From the NCBI RefSeq assembly GCF_000317595.1, contig NZ_AEJC01000440.1:1-64000 (forward strand): a stretch of 64,000 bases of DNA, read 5' to 3'. The translations under genes and the position numbers were made by a program. The DNA is from Streptomyces ipomoeae 91-03 (GTDB taxonomy: Bacteria > Actinomycetota > Actinomycetes > Streptomycetales > Streptomycetaceae). Positions 51,434-60,967 of this stretch are shown here, piece after piece (within the stretch, counting starts at the first letter, position 1; each line of letters opens with the position of its first letter). The notes below the pieces were generated by a model. That model saw nothing but the letters and a program-made list of their open reading frames with translations, searched no databases and was not told the origin of the DNA.

Positions 51434-51607
51434 TCAGTAGTCGTAGCAGACGCTGCCGTCGCGGTTGCAGGCCCACGGCGCGTCGGCCTGCGTGCCGGTG
51501 GAGCCGCCGGTGAAGCCGAACGCGACGATCCCGAGGGCCGTGGCGGCCGTGGCCAGCGCCGCGGTGACCCGCACGGCGAGACGCTTCTTGGTGAATCCGG
51601 TGGTCAT
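51434..51607 (-). CDS. Small secreted Cys-containing peptide
   Basis: 57 aa from ATG 51607, with GAGGAAAGG upstream. RLAVRVTAALATAATALGIV is a signal peptide; the mature part is ~18-20 residues ending DAPWACNRDGSVCYDY with two Cys likely joined as a disulfide. Very short mature peptides like this are seen as secreted factors in streptomycetes but none can be named. It is separated by an AT-rich 150 bp from the SDR gene. Confidence 0.6.
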   Translation of the reverse strand: MTTGFTKKRLAVRVTAALATAATALGIVAFGFTGGSTGTQADAPWACNRDGSVCYDY

Positions 51608-51764
51608 ACGGATGCCCTTTCCTCTGCGGGGTCCCCCGAGTTGCTTGAATTTTAATGTATCTAGTGGAATTTCCGACTCCGGATCCGTCAACCCCCTTTG
51701 TGGATAGTGCAGTTGTTTGGTGGAGGCGCCTTTTCGGTGGCCCCGGGTCAGCTGTGGCCGGTGG

Positions 51765-52536
51765 TCATGCGGCGGAGCCGAGCTGCGGCGCGGCGGGGTG
51801 GACCTGCTCGACGCGGTCGCGCTTGGTGTACATGTCCCAGTAGTGCTCGGCGAGTTCGTCCGCGTCGACGACCGTGAGCTTGACGCCGCCGGGCATCTCG
51901 GCGGTGTCGCCCCCCGGCCAGGGGGCCGGACCCGGCCTCGACGGCCTCGGCGGCCTCGCTCCCGGTGATCATGGCGGCGACGGACAGGGTTCCGGCGTAG
52001 ACGCCCTTGTCGGCCAGTTCGCCGTTGAGGGAGTGGAGGTAGTTGCGGGCGGCGGACATCACCGGGCCGACGCCGCTGAGGTGCGGCATCGGCCGCACCG
52101 CCGAATAGCCGGTCGTCATCAGGAGGGCGCCGTCGCCGCGTTCGGTCATCTCCGGCAGTACGGCGCGGAACACCTCCACCGGGGTGAGCAGGAACAGTCG
52201 GGAGAGCTTCTCCAGGGTGGCCGCGTCCAGGGCGGTGGCCGGGGTGAAGGACTGGTCGCCGGCTATCGGGGCGTACTCGACGACGTCGATCCGGCCGAAA
52301 TGGTCCCGGATGGCGTCCACCAGGGCGGGGGCCACCGCCGGGTTGGAGAGGTCGGCCGGGAACGCGGCGGCCTCGACGCCCTCGTCGGCGAGCCGCGCGA
52401 CCAGCGCGTCCAGCCGGTCCTTGCGGCGTGCCACCAGGGCGACGCGGAAGCCTTCCCGGCCGAAGCGGCGGGCGACGGAGACACCGAGGCCGGTACCGGC
52501 CCCGAAGACGGCGATCACCTTGGACACATCGGACAT
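51765..52536 (-). pseudogene. Short-chain dehydrogenase with a C-run frameshift
   Basis: NAD(P)-binding SDR: GAGTGLGVSVARRFGREGF, then VARRKDRLDAL. The usual YxxxK is absent (HLSGVGPVMSAARNYLHSL), so it is an atypical SDR. After GSGPLAGG the frame is lost; the correct C-terminus (EMPGGVKLTVVDADELAEHY, ending QLGSAA, stop 51765) continues in the next frame. Removing one base of the six-C run at 51910-51915 restores one frame of ~256 aa. This is a real disruption, a phase-variable tract, or a sequencing error. Confidence 0.8.
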
Positions 52537-52562
52537 GAGACTTCCCTTGCCGTGGAGGTATC

Positions 52563-52622
52563 TTGACCCATGGGTCAACTTCTGGGTCGACCGTAGCACG
52601 TAACTTGAACCATGGGTCAAGT
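52563..52622. promoter_or_regulatory. Two TetR-type operators
   Basis: TTGACCCATGGGTCAA (52563-52578) is a perfect 16-bp palindrome. ACTTGAACCATGGGTCAAGT (52603-52622) is a second copy with one mismatch, 42 bp apart. They lie between the SDR and the TetR genes, which they should both control. Confidence 0.85.
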
Positions 52623-52683
52623 TGTGGGGGGCGGAAAATGCGACCATGGATGACGCCGACATCACGACCAGGAGGAACGCCGG

Positions 52684-53313
52684 ATGCGGGCCGACGCGCA
52701 ACGCAACGCGCAGAAGCTGCGGGCAGCAGCAGCCGAGCTCTTCCATGAGCGCGGCCTCCAGGCACCCCTGAAGGAGATCGCCCGCCGGGCCGGCGTGAGC
52801 CACGGCACCCTCTACAACCTCTTCGGCAGCCGCGAGGCGCTCATCGACGAGGTGGTCACCGACCTGGCCGCGGGCCGGCTCGACGCGGTCGCCGAGGAGG
52901 CGCTGGCCCGCGAGGACGCCTGGGACGGGTTCGCGTACTACATCGAGAAGCTCTGCGAGATGCAGCTCACCGACCCCGTGATCGCCGACGTGGTCACCGG
53001 CCGCTACCCGGGCGCCGCACGCCTGATGGCCGTCTGCGAGCGTGCGCGCGTCGCCGCCGTGCGCATCATCGAGCGGGCGCAGCGGTCCGGCGCCCTGCGG
53101 CCCGACTTCACCAACGAGGACCTGCTGTTCGTCTTCGCCGCCAACGCGCAGCTGTCCCGCGCCGCCAAGGACACCGCCCCCGACGCCTGGCGCCGAGGCG
53201 TCGCCCTCGCCCTCGACGGCCTGCGCACCGAAGCCGCCCACCCCCTGCCCGCGGCCCCGCTGACGCCGCAACAGTTCAAGGAGGTCATGAGCAACCTGGC
53301 GGGCACGGCGTAA
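52684..53313 (+). CDS. TetR-family regulator
   Basis: 209 aa from ATG 52684 with AGGAGG upstream. TetR HTH (AAAELFHERGLQAPLKEIAR, GVSHGTLYNLFGSREALI) and a mostly helical ligand-binding C-terminal part. It probably represses itself and the divergent SDR through the two palindromes. Confidence 0.9.
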   Translation: MRADAQRNAQKLRAAAAELFHERGLQAPLKEIARRAGVSHGTLYNLFGSREALIDEVVTDLAAGRLDAVAEEALAREDAWDGFAYYIEKLCEMQLTDPVIADVVTGRYPGAARLMAVCERARVAAVRIIERAQRSGALRPDFTNEDLLFVFAANAQLSRAAKDTAPDAWRRGVALALDGLRTEAAHPLPAAPLTPQQFKEVMSNLAGTA

Positions 53314-53428
53314 GGGCGTCCCGGAGAGCCGGGCGGCTCCGAAGGAGTGGACTCACCGGAGCGCGTGCCGGACGGGGGCGTACGACCGGAGAAGGACACT
53401 CTGGTACTCCTGGGCTTCCGGCCGACGG

Positions 53429-54031
53429 TCACTGTGGGCGGCGCAGCCCCGTGATGAGGAGTTCGACCAGGCGGCGGGCGTCGTAGTGGGGGTTGTTCTC
53501 GGCGCCGATGCAGAGGTTGCCGACGCCGCGCATGAGTTCGAGGGCGCCGATGTCGGTGCGGATCTCGCCGGCGGCGGCCGAGGCTTCGAGCAGGCGGGTG
53601 CAGACGGGGACGAGGCGGTCGAGGAAGTACGCGTGCAGCGTCTCGAAGCCGGCGTTGTCCGACTGCAGTACGGCGGCCAGGCCGTGCTTGGTGACCAGGA
53701 AGTCGACGAAGAGGTCGATCCACTGTCGCAGGGCGGCGTAGGGGGTCGGGCCGCTCGCCAGCAGGGCGGGGCCGGCCTCGGCGCACGCCTCCACCTGGTG
53801 CCGGTAGACGGCGATGATGAGGTCCGCCCGCGTCGGGAAGTGGCGGTAGATCGTGGCCGTGCCGACGCCCGCCCTGGCCGCGATGTCGCGCACCGGCGCC
53901 TCCACGCCCGACTCGACGAAGACCGCGGCGGCCGCGTCGAGCAGGGTCTCCTCGTTGCGCCGGGCGTCCGCCCGTCTGGGCCGGGACGGCCGGGCCGCCG
54001 TCTCCGCTTCCCGCCGGTCACTGTCCTTCAT
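53429..54031 (-). CDS. TetR-family regulator
   Basis: 200 aa from ATG 54031, behind AAGGGAG. HTH (AAAVFVESGVEAPVRDIAAR, GVGTATIYRHFPTRADLI) and a C-terminal domain typical of this TetR group that follows oxidoreductase genes (LEASAAAGEIRTDIGALELM). It faces the aldo/keto reductase operon and should repress it through the twin operators between them. Confidence 0.9.
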   Translation of the reverse strand: MKDSDRREAETAARPSRPRRADARRNEETLLDAAAAVFVESGVEAPVRDIAARAGVGTATIYRHFPTRADLIIAVYRHQVEACAEAGPALLASGPTPYAALRQWIDLFVDFLVTKHGLAAVLQSDNAGFETLHAYFLDRLVPVCTRLLEASAAAGEIRTDIGALELMRGVGNLCIGAENNPHYDARRLVELLITGLRRPQ

Positions 54032-54071
54032 CGCTGCGCTCCCTTCGCGTCCACACCCTAACGGCGTTGCT

Positions 54072-54126
54072 AAACGGGACACCGTTCCGTATCGTCGGCA
54101 CTGTCAAACGGGACGCTGTTCCGTTT
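54072..54126. promoter_or_regulatory. Twin operators between TetR and aldo/keto reductase
   Basis: AAACGGGAC-ACC-GTTCCGTAT (54072-54092) and AAACGGGAC-GCT-GTTCCGTTT (54106-54126), imperfect dyads 34 bp apart, in the divergent promoter region. Confidence 0.8.
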
Positions 54127-54154
54127 AATTGCCCTACTTCGAAGGGACTCAGTC

Positions 54155-55174
54155 ATGCAGTACCGCACCCTGGGCCGTACCGGCGTCCAGGTCAGCTCTC
54201 TCGCGCTCGGCGCGATGAACTTCGGCGCGATCGGGCGCACCACCCAGGACGAGGCGACCGCCGTCGTCGACGCCGCGCTGGCGGCCGGGGTCAATCTCAT
54301 CGACACCGCCGACATGTACGGCGCCGGTGAGTCGGAGGAGATGGTCGGCAAGGCCATCGCCGGTCGCCGCGACGACATCGTGCTGGCGACGAAGGCGACC
54401 ATGCCGATGGGCGACGAGCGCAACCACCGGGGCAGTTCGCGCCGCTGGCTGGTCACCGCGCTGGACGACAGCCTGCGCCGGCTCGGCGTCGACCATGTCG
54501 ACCTCTACCAGATCCACCGTTGGGACCCGGCCACCAGTGACGAGGAGACACTGTCCGCGCTGACCGACCTCCAACGCGCGGGAAAGATCCGCTACTTCGG
54601 CTCCTCGACCTTCCCCGCCTACCGCATCGTGCAGGCCCAGTGGGCGGCCCGCGAACATCACCTGAGCCGTTATGCCACCGAACAGCCCAGCTACTCCGTC
54701 CTCCAGCGCGGGATCGAGGCCCATGTGCTGCCCGTGACCGAGGAGTACGGGCTCGGTGTGCTGGCGTGGAGCCCGTTGGCCTCGGGCTGGCTGACCGGCG
54801 CGATCCGCGAGGGGCGGTCCATCACCACCAGCCGCTCGGCGATCATGCCGGAGCGCTTCGACCTCGCGGTCCCCGCCAACCGGGCCAGGCTCGACGCCGT
54901 CGAGCGGCTGGCCGGGGTCGCCGACGAGGCCGGGCTGACCCTGATCCAGCTCGCGCTCGGCTTCGTGACCGCGCACCCCGCCGTGACGAGCGCCCTCATC
55001 GGCCCCCGCACGCTCGGCCATCTGCACTCACAACTCGCCGCCGCCGACACCGTGCTCCCCGCCGATGTCCTCGACGCGATCGACGAGATCGTCGCCCCCG
55101 GCACCGATCTGGCCCCGCACGAGAAGCACGACACCCCGCCCGCGCTCCTCGACGCGTCACTGCGCCGCCGCTGA
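54155..55174 (+). CDS. Aldo/keto reductase
   Basis: 339 aa from ATG 54155, eight bases after AAGGGA. AKR barrel: the NADPH-binding start YRTLGRTGVQVSSLALGAMN, the Asp in NLIDTADMYGAGESE with the catalytic Tyr, Lys in VLATKATMPM, His in DHVDLYQIHRWDP and C-terminal cofactor residues. It reduces aldehydes/ketones with NADPH; substrate unknown. It forms an operon with the luciferase-like gene. Confidence 0.9.
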   Translation: MQYRTLGRTGVQVSSLALGAMNFGAIGRTTQDEATAVVDAALAAGVNLIDTADMYGAGESEEMVGKAIAGRRDDIVLATKATMPMGDERNHRGSSRRWLVTALDDSLRRLGVDHVDLYQIHRWDPATSDEETLSALTDLQRAGKIRYFGSSTFPAYRIVQAQWAAREHHLSRYATEQPSYSVLQRGIEAHVLPVTEEYGLGVLAWSPLASGWLTGAIREGRSITTSRSAIMPERFDLAVPANRARLDAVERLAGVADEAGLTLIQLALGFVTAHPAVTSALIGPRTLGHLHSQLAAADTVLPADVLDAIDEIVAPGTDLAPHEKHDTPPALLDASLRRR

Positions 55175-55214
55175 GCCAAAGGGACGAGCAGGCTGAACCG
55201 AAGGGACAAGCAGA

Positions 55215-56081
55215 ATGACGAACCACCCCCGATTCGGCATCATGACCGCCCCCTCGCAGGTCGACTACCAGGACATCCTGCGGGTCTGGCGCGAGGCGGA
55301 CGCGATACCGGAGATCGAGCACGCCTGGCTGTACGACCACCTCATGCCGATCTTCGGCGACCCCAACGGACCGACCTACGAAGGCTGGACACTCCTGGCC
55401 GCTCTCGCCGCCCAGACCCGTCGACTGCGCCTCGGCGTCATGGTGACGAGCAACCGGTTCCGGCCGCCCGCGCTGCTGGCCAAGATCGCCACGACCGTGG
55501 ACGTCGTCTCCGGCGGCCGGCTCGACTTCGGCATCGGCGTCGGCTCACGCCCGAACCCACCCCGGGCCCGGCGCGAGTACCCCGCCCACGGCCTGCCCTT
55601 CCAGGACCCCGCGGGGGCCGTGGAAAGCCTCGCCGAGGCGTGCACACTGATCCGCCGCCTGTGGACCGAGCCCGAACCCTTCGACTTCCACGGCACCCAC
55701 CACCACCTCACCGGAGCGTTCGGCAGCCCCAAGCCCGTCCAGCGCCCCCATCCGCCGATCCTCATCGGCGGCCGTTCCGCCGCGACCCTCCGCGTGGTCG
55801 CCGAGCACGCCGACCTCTGGAACATCCCGGGCGGCGACCTCGACGACTGCGTCCGCCGCGGCGCCCTGCTGGACCGCTACTGCGCCGAGATCGGCCGCGA
55901 CCCCGCCACCCTCACCCGCTCCATCCACCTGCCCGTCTCCTACGACCACCCCGGCACCACCCGGCAGGCCGTCGACGAGGCGATCACCGCCGGCTTCACC
56001 CACATCGTCCTCGGCCTGCCGGCGCCGTACCCCACCGACGTCGCCCGCCGGCTCACCGACGAAGTCATCGGCCCCAGGTAG
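55215..56081 (+). CDS. Luciferase-like (F420/FMN) oxidoreductase
   Basis: 288 aa from ATG 55215, nine bases after AAGGGA. TIM-barrel flavin/F420 enzyme: GIMTAPSQVDYQDILRVW, AWLYDHLMPIFGD, the LGVMVTSNRFRPPALLAKIA strand, DFGIGVGSR and PILIGGRSAATLRVVAEHAD. In Streptomyces these often use coenzyme F420. It is 40 bp behind the AKR gene and should be co-transcribed, under the TetR repressor. Confidence 0.85.
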   Translation: MTNHPRFGIMTAPSQVDYQDILRVWREADAIPEIEHAWLYDHLMPIFGDPNGPTYEGWTLLAALAAQTRRLRLGVMVTSNRFRPPALLAKIATTVDVVSGGRLDFGIGVGSRPNPPRARREYPAHGLPFQDPAGAVESLAEACTLIRRLWTEPEPFDFHGTHHHLTGAFGSPKPVQRPHPPILIGGRSAATLRVVAEHADLWNIPGGDLDDCVRRGALLDRYCAEIGRDPATLTRSIHLPVSYDHPGTTRQAVDEAITAGFTHIVLGLPAPYPTDVARRLTDEVIGPR

Positions 56082-56423
56082 CCGAGGCAGCCGCGGCGCT
56101 CGCCTCAACGCGCTCGCCCTGCAACGCTCTTCGCGCCCCGGTCCAAGAGAAGGTGGAGTGCGCCGCCGTGGTGCTGGTCTGCGCCGTGGGGAGCGCGTAC
56201 CGGCACGGCGACGGGCGCCATGTCACCGGGCGCGGAGGGATCGTGGCGTTCCTCGCCGTACTCCTGCCGCTGTGCGCCCTGACCCACCGTCGCGTCGAAG
56301 CGGGCTTCGTCGCCCTCCGTTTCCCTACACGCCGATCGGCGTCGCAGGAAACCTACGACAAACATTTGCCAGCTACTAGGGGTTCGCCCGGAGGGGTTTC
56401 GCCCCCGCCGCGCTGTGTGGGGG
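56082..56423. other. Intergenic region
   Basis: About 340 bp after the oxidoreductase operon with no supported gene. A short frame (MFVVGFLRRRSACRETEG on the minus strand) is unlikely to be real. The right end passes into the repeat at 56424. Confidence 0.4.
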
Positions 56424-56508
56424 CGGGTGCGGGTTCGTGGGGGCTGGTCGCGCCCACGCGGCGGAGCCGCACATCGATACGGCCCCGCGCCCCTTACGGG
56501 GCGCGGCT
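56424..56508. repeat. ~85-bp intergenic repeat, copy 1
   Basis: Begins CGGGTGCGGGTTCGTGGGGG and ends in a GCGCCCCTTACGGGGCGC hairpin. A second copy with a few changes lies at 58245-58331. The same type of element is common between genes in Streptomyces, as I recall; its end hairpin would stop transcription of the oxidase gene beside it. Confidence 0.85.
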
Positions 56509-56512
56509 TGGG

Positions 56513-58069
56513 CTACAGCGACTGTGGGAACGTGAAGAAACGGTTCGGGTCGTACTTCTTCTTTACGGTGGTGAGGCGGGCGGCGGCGTCGCCGTAGTAC
56601 GCCTTCTTCCAGTTGGAGAGCGTGGGGTCCGTGTAGTTCTGGTACGCGGCGCCCGAGGCATGGCGGGACATCGCCTTGTGGGCCGTGTTGAGCCAGGACT
56701 GGGCGGTCGTGCCGGATGTGCCGCGCTTCCAGGAGGTCAGGTACTGGGCGAGCATCCGGGAGCGGCGGTGGACGAACGCCGTGGCCGTGGGGGAGACGCG
56801 GTTGACCTGGCCGCCGAGGGCCGTGAGCTGGATGCTGCCCGCGCCGCCCCGTACGCCGGTGATCTGGGTCAGCAGGGTCTGGATGCCCGCCGAGGAGATC
56901 GAGCGGTCGAAGAAGTCCGAGCGGGCGGCGTACGTCTCACGGCCCAGCGCGCCCTTGGGATTGCGACCGGGCGTCGAGCCGGGCAGATGGCACTTCGCGT
57001 CGTCGGTGAAGGAGGAGCAGCCGGCGTACAACTCCATGGCGGATTCGTACGAGCGGCGCTTGAGGGTGACGCTGCGGGCCGGGGTGCCGACCCGGTCGGC
57101 GAGACGGTCGAGGGCGTTCTGGAGTTCGCCGTAGGTGCCGAGGGAGAAGGCGGCGACCGAGATGGACGGGGTGCCGCCGTTCTCTATGTGGCAGGACGAC
57201 CAGATCTCGTCGGGCTGGGCCGGGCCCCACTCCTGCCAGGCCTTCACCACGGCGGCGGCCTTCGACCAGGGCCAGGTGAGGTACGCGGTGACGCCCTGGG
57301 GCGCCGGGTGGGTCTTGAAGCGGAGCTCCGTGACCACGCCGAAGTTGCCGTTGCCGGCGCCGCGCAGGGCCCAGAAGAGGTCCTTGTTGGTGGTCGCGTT
57401 GGCGGTGAGTTGCTTTCCGTCCGCCGTGATCAGGGTCGCCTGGGTGAGGCTGTCGCAGGTCAGGCCGTAGGCGCGGGACGTCACGCCGTGGCCGCCGCCG
57501 AGGGTCAGACCGGAGACGCCGACGGTCGGGCAGGAGCCGGCGGGGATGGTGACGCCCTTCGCGGCGAGCGCCCGGTAGACGTCGATGAGCTTGGCGCCGG
57601 CGCCGACGACCGCCTCGTTCGCGGAGGCGCGGACCTTGCTCAGCTTGGAGACGTCGATGACCAGGCGGCCGTTGCCGGAGGACCAACCCGCGTACGAGTG
57701 GCCGCCGTTGCGGATGGAGACCTTGATGTCGTGGGCCTTGGCGTAGGCGAGGGTCGTACGGATGTCGTCGGCGTGGGCCACGTATGCGACGGCCGTGGGC
57801 TTCAGGTCGTCGTAGCGGGTGTTGTAGAGCAGGCGGGCCGTGGACCAGGCCTTGTCGCCGGGGCGGATGAGGGGGCCGTCGAGGTCGCGGGCCAGGGCGG
57901 ACCAGCTGGCGGGGGTGGGCTTCTTGCCGGAGCCGGTGGCGGTGGTGGTTGTGCCGGTGCGCAGGGAGGTGTTTGTGGCGGGGGTGCCGTCGGCTCCGCC
58001 TGAGCAGCCGGTTGCGGCTGCGGCTGCCAGTGCGGCTGCGCCGCTGCCTATGAACGTGCGCCGTTCCAT
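56513..58069 (-). CDS. Exported bicovalent-flavin oxidase (berberine-bridge family)
   Basis: 518 aa from ATG 58069 (GGGAGG six bases upstream). Tat-like lipoprotein signal: MERRTFIGSGAAALAAAAAT and GCSGG (lipobox Cys near 22). FAD-attachment His in RNGGHSYAGWSS, Cys in GSCPTVGVSGLTLGGGHG, C-terminal BBE motif (LTTVKKKYDPNRFFTFPQSL). It should oxidise a small organic substrate with O2 at the outer face. The related enzyme at 20587 lacks the lipobox. It is bracketed by two repeat copies. Confidence 0.87.
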   Translation of the reverse strand: MERRTFIGSGAAALAAAAATGCSGGADGTPATNTSLRTGTTTTATGSGKKPTPASWSALARDLDGPLIRPGDKAWSTARLLYNTRYDDLKPTAVAYVAHADDIRTTLAYAKAHDIKVSIRNGGHSYAGWSSGNGRLVIDVSKLSKVRASANEAVVGAGAKLIDVYRALAAKGVTIPAGSCPTVGVSGLTLGGGHGVTSRAYGLTCDSLTQATLITADGKQLTANATTNKDLFWALRGAGNGNFGVVTELRFKTHPAPQGVTAYLTWPWSKAAAVVKAWQEWGPAQPDEIWSSCHIENGGTPSISVAAFSLGTYGELQNALDRLADRVGTPARSVTLKRRSYESAMELYAGCSSFTDDAKCHLPGSTPGRNPKGALGRETYAARSDFFDRSISSAGIQTLLTQITGVRGGAGSIQLTALGGQVNRVSPTATAFVHRRSRMLAQYLTSWKRGTSGTTAQSWLNTAHKAMSRHASGAAYQNYTDPTLSNWKKAYYGDAAARLTTVKKKYDPNRFFTFPQSL

Positions 58070-58244
58070 GTGCGCCTCCCGGTGCGCCGCGAGTTGGGGT
58101 CGTGGAACGAGACGAGGTTGGTGAGGGGTGGGTTCCCGGGGGGCCGGGTTTGTTTCGCCCCCGCCGCCCCTACCCGTCCCATCCCACAGGGGCCGACGCC
58201 CCTTCGACCCCCGCGGGAGAGCTCGGGGGGTGGGGTGCGGTCGG

Positions 58245-58331
58245 CGGGTGCGGGTTCGTGGGGGCTGGTCGCGCCCACGCGGCGGAGCCGCAAATCGATA
58301 CAGCCCCGCGTGCCCCTTACGGGGCGCGGCT
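58245..58331. repeat. ~85-bp intergenic repeat, copy 2
   Basis: Same sequence type as 56424-56508 with a two-base insertion near the end and a few substitutions, direct orientation, upstream of the oxidase gene. Further GC-rich degenerate matches extend to ~58140. Confidence 0.85.
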
Positions 58332-58469
58332 CCCCGCGCCGCCTTACGGGCGTTGGTCCCTCCGGTGGCGGAACCTTTGGTTCCAGTAGCGTTGTGATCG
58401 CTTCCCGTTCGGGACCTTCACGTGTTCTCGCCGTGAGCGTTCCGTGACCTAACCACACTGTTGGCAGGG

Positions 58470-58512
58470 GTTCACTCGCCGTTCACTTGCGTCGTTGGGT
58501 GGCTTCACCTGA
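58470..58512 (+). promoter_or_regulatory. PHO box of pstS
   Basis: GTTCACTCGCC (58470-58480) and GTTCACTTGCG (58481-58491) are adjacent 11-bp direct repeats of the Streptomyces PhoP type, followed by a degraded unit and GCTTCACCTGA (~58502-58512). PhoP binding here should switch the operon on under phosphate starvation. The 5' leader from ~58560 to 58685 contains a small in-frame reading MPRDDSSLRMKG that is not supported as a start. Confidence 0.85.
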
Positions 58513-58685
58513 TCTGCTTAATTTCGGCCTTACCCGGTGCGGGGTACGGGCCGAAATGCGCCCCAATGCCCCGTGACGACAGCAGCCTGAGGATGAAAGG
58601 TACGAGTACCAAAAAGTCCCAAGGCTGGTACGACGACTTCGCACGCCGCCACGTGGACGGCGGCTCCTGGAAGGAACTCCCGAAA

Positions 58686-59822
<1,137 letters not shown>

Positions 59823-59828
59823 TGTGAG

Positions 59829-59862
59829 TGCGGCCCGATCCCGGTCCCGGGGTCGGGCCGCA
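59829..59862 (+). terminator. Hairpin between pstS and pstC
   Basis: TGCGGCCCGA (59829-59838) and TCGGGCCGCA (59853-59862) enclose a loop that itself pairs (CCCGG/CCGGG). It begins six bases after the pstS stop and could attenuate transcription or protect the pstS message. Confidence 0.65.
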
Positions 59863-59962
59863 TCGTCCGGTGCACCGCCGCCAGGAGCCTCCCCCCACTC
59901 GCGGGTGGCTCCGCCCCGAGCCGCCGCCCGCACGACGCCGGCTCCGCAGACCGGAGAACCTG

Positions 59963-60967
59963 ATGGACATATCTACGACAAAAGACACCGCTCCCCCCAC
60001 CCCACAGCCTTCCGGAGCCGACCAGAAGCGGGCCGCGCGCGGCGCCACCCGCCCCGGTGACCGGATCTTCCTCGGCCTCAGCCGCGGTTCCGGCATCTTC
60101 CTGCTTGTGCTCATGGCGGCCATCGCCGTGTTCCTCAGCTACCGGGCCGCGCTCGCGATCAGCAAGGACGAGGGCAACTTCTTCACCACCTTCGAGTGGA
60201 ACCCCACCGCGGTCCCGCCGGTCTTCGGTATCGCGGTGCTGGCCTTCGGCACCATCGTCTCCTCGATCATCGCCATGGCCATCGCGGTTCCGGTCGCGGT
60301 CGGCATCGCCCTGTTCATCACGCACTACGCCCCGCGCAAGCTCGGCGGCCCCATCGCGTACGTGATCGACCTGCTCGCCGCCGTGCCGTCCATCGTCTAC
60401 GGCCTCTGGGGCATCCTGGTCCTCGTACCGCAGCTCGACGGCCTCTACGGCTGGCTGAACGACTACCTCGGCTGGACCGGCATCTTCGAATGGCAGGGCG
60501 GTGCCCCCCGTTCGATGTTCACCGTCGGCATCCTGCTCGCGATCATGATCCTGCCGATCATCACCAACGTGAGCCGCGAGGTCTTCGGCCAGGTCCCGCA
60601 GATGCACGAGGAGGCCGCCCTGGCCCTCGGCGCCACGCGGTGGGAGGTCATCCGGATGGCCGTCCTGCCCTTCGGGCGTTCCGGTGTCATCTCCGCCTCG
60701 ATGCTCGGCCTCGGCCGCGCCCTCGGCGAGACGATGGCCGTGGCCATGGTCCTGTCCCCCAGCTTCGAGATCAACGCCAGCCTGCTCGACCCGGGCGGCG
60801 GTACCTTCGCCCAGAACATCGCCAGCAAGTTCAGCGAGGCCACCGAGATGGGCCGTGACGCCCTCATCGCCTCCGGTCTGGTCCTGTTCGTGATCACCCT
60901 GCTGGTCAACGGCGCGGCCCGCCTGATCATCGCCCGCCGCAAGGAGTTCTCGGGGGCCAACGCATGA
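59963..60967 (+). CDS. pstC: Phosphate ABC transporter permease PstC
   Basis: 334 aa from ATG 59963 (GGAGA seven bases upstream). Six membrane helices with the EAA cytosolic loop EEAALALGATRWEVIRMAVL that docks on PstB. Together with PstA it forms the channel. The stop overlaps the pstA start (ATGA). Confidence 0.95.
   Translation: MDISTTKDTAPPTPQPSGADQKRAARGATRPGDRIFLGLSRGSGIFLLVLMAAIAVFLSYRAALAISKDEGNFFTTFEWNPTAVPPVFGIAVLAFGTIVSSIIAMAIAVPVAVGIALFITHYAPRKLGGPIAYVIDLLAAVPSIVYGLWGILVLVPQLDGLYGWLNDYLGWTGIFEWQGGAPRSMFTVGILLAIMILPIITNVSREVFGQVPQMHEEAALALGATRWEVIRMAVLPFGRSGVISASMLGLGRALGETMAVAMVLSPSFEINASLLDPGGGTFAQNIASKFSEATEMGRDALIASGLVLFVITLLVNGAARLIIARRKEFSGANA

Noticed and set aside
58568..58685. 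Longer pstS start at MPRDDSSLRMKG
   Set aside because: The GTG at 58686 has the ribosome site and begins the lipoprotein signal; the upstream part has no export features.
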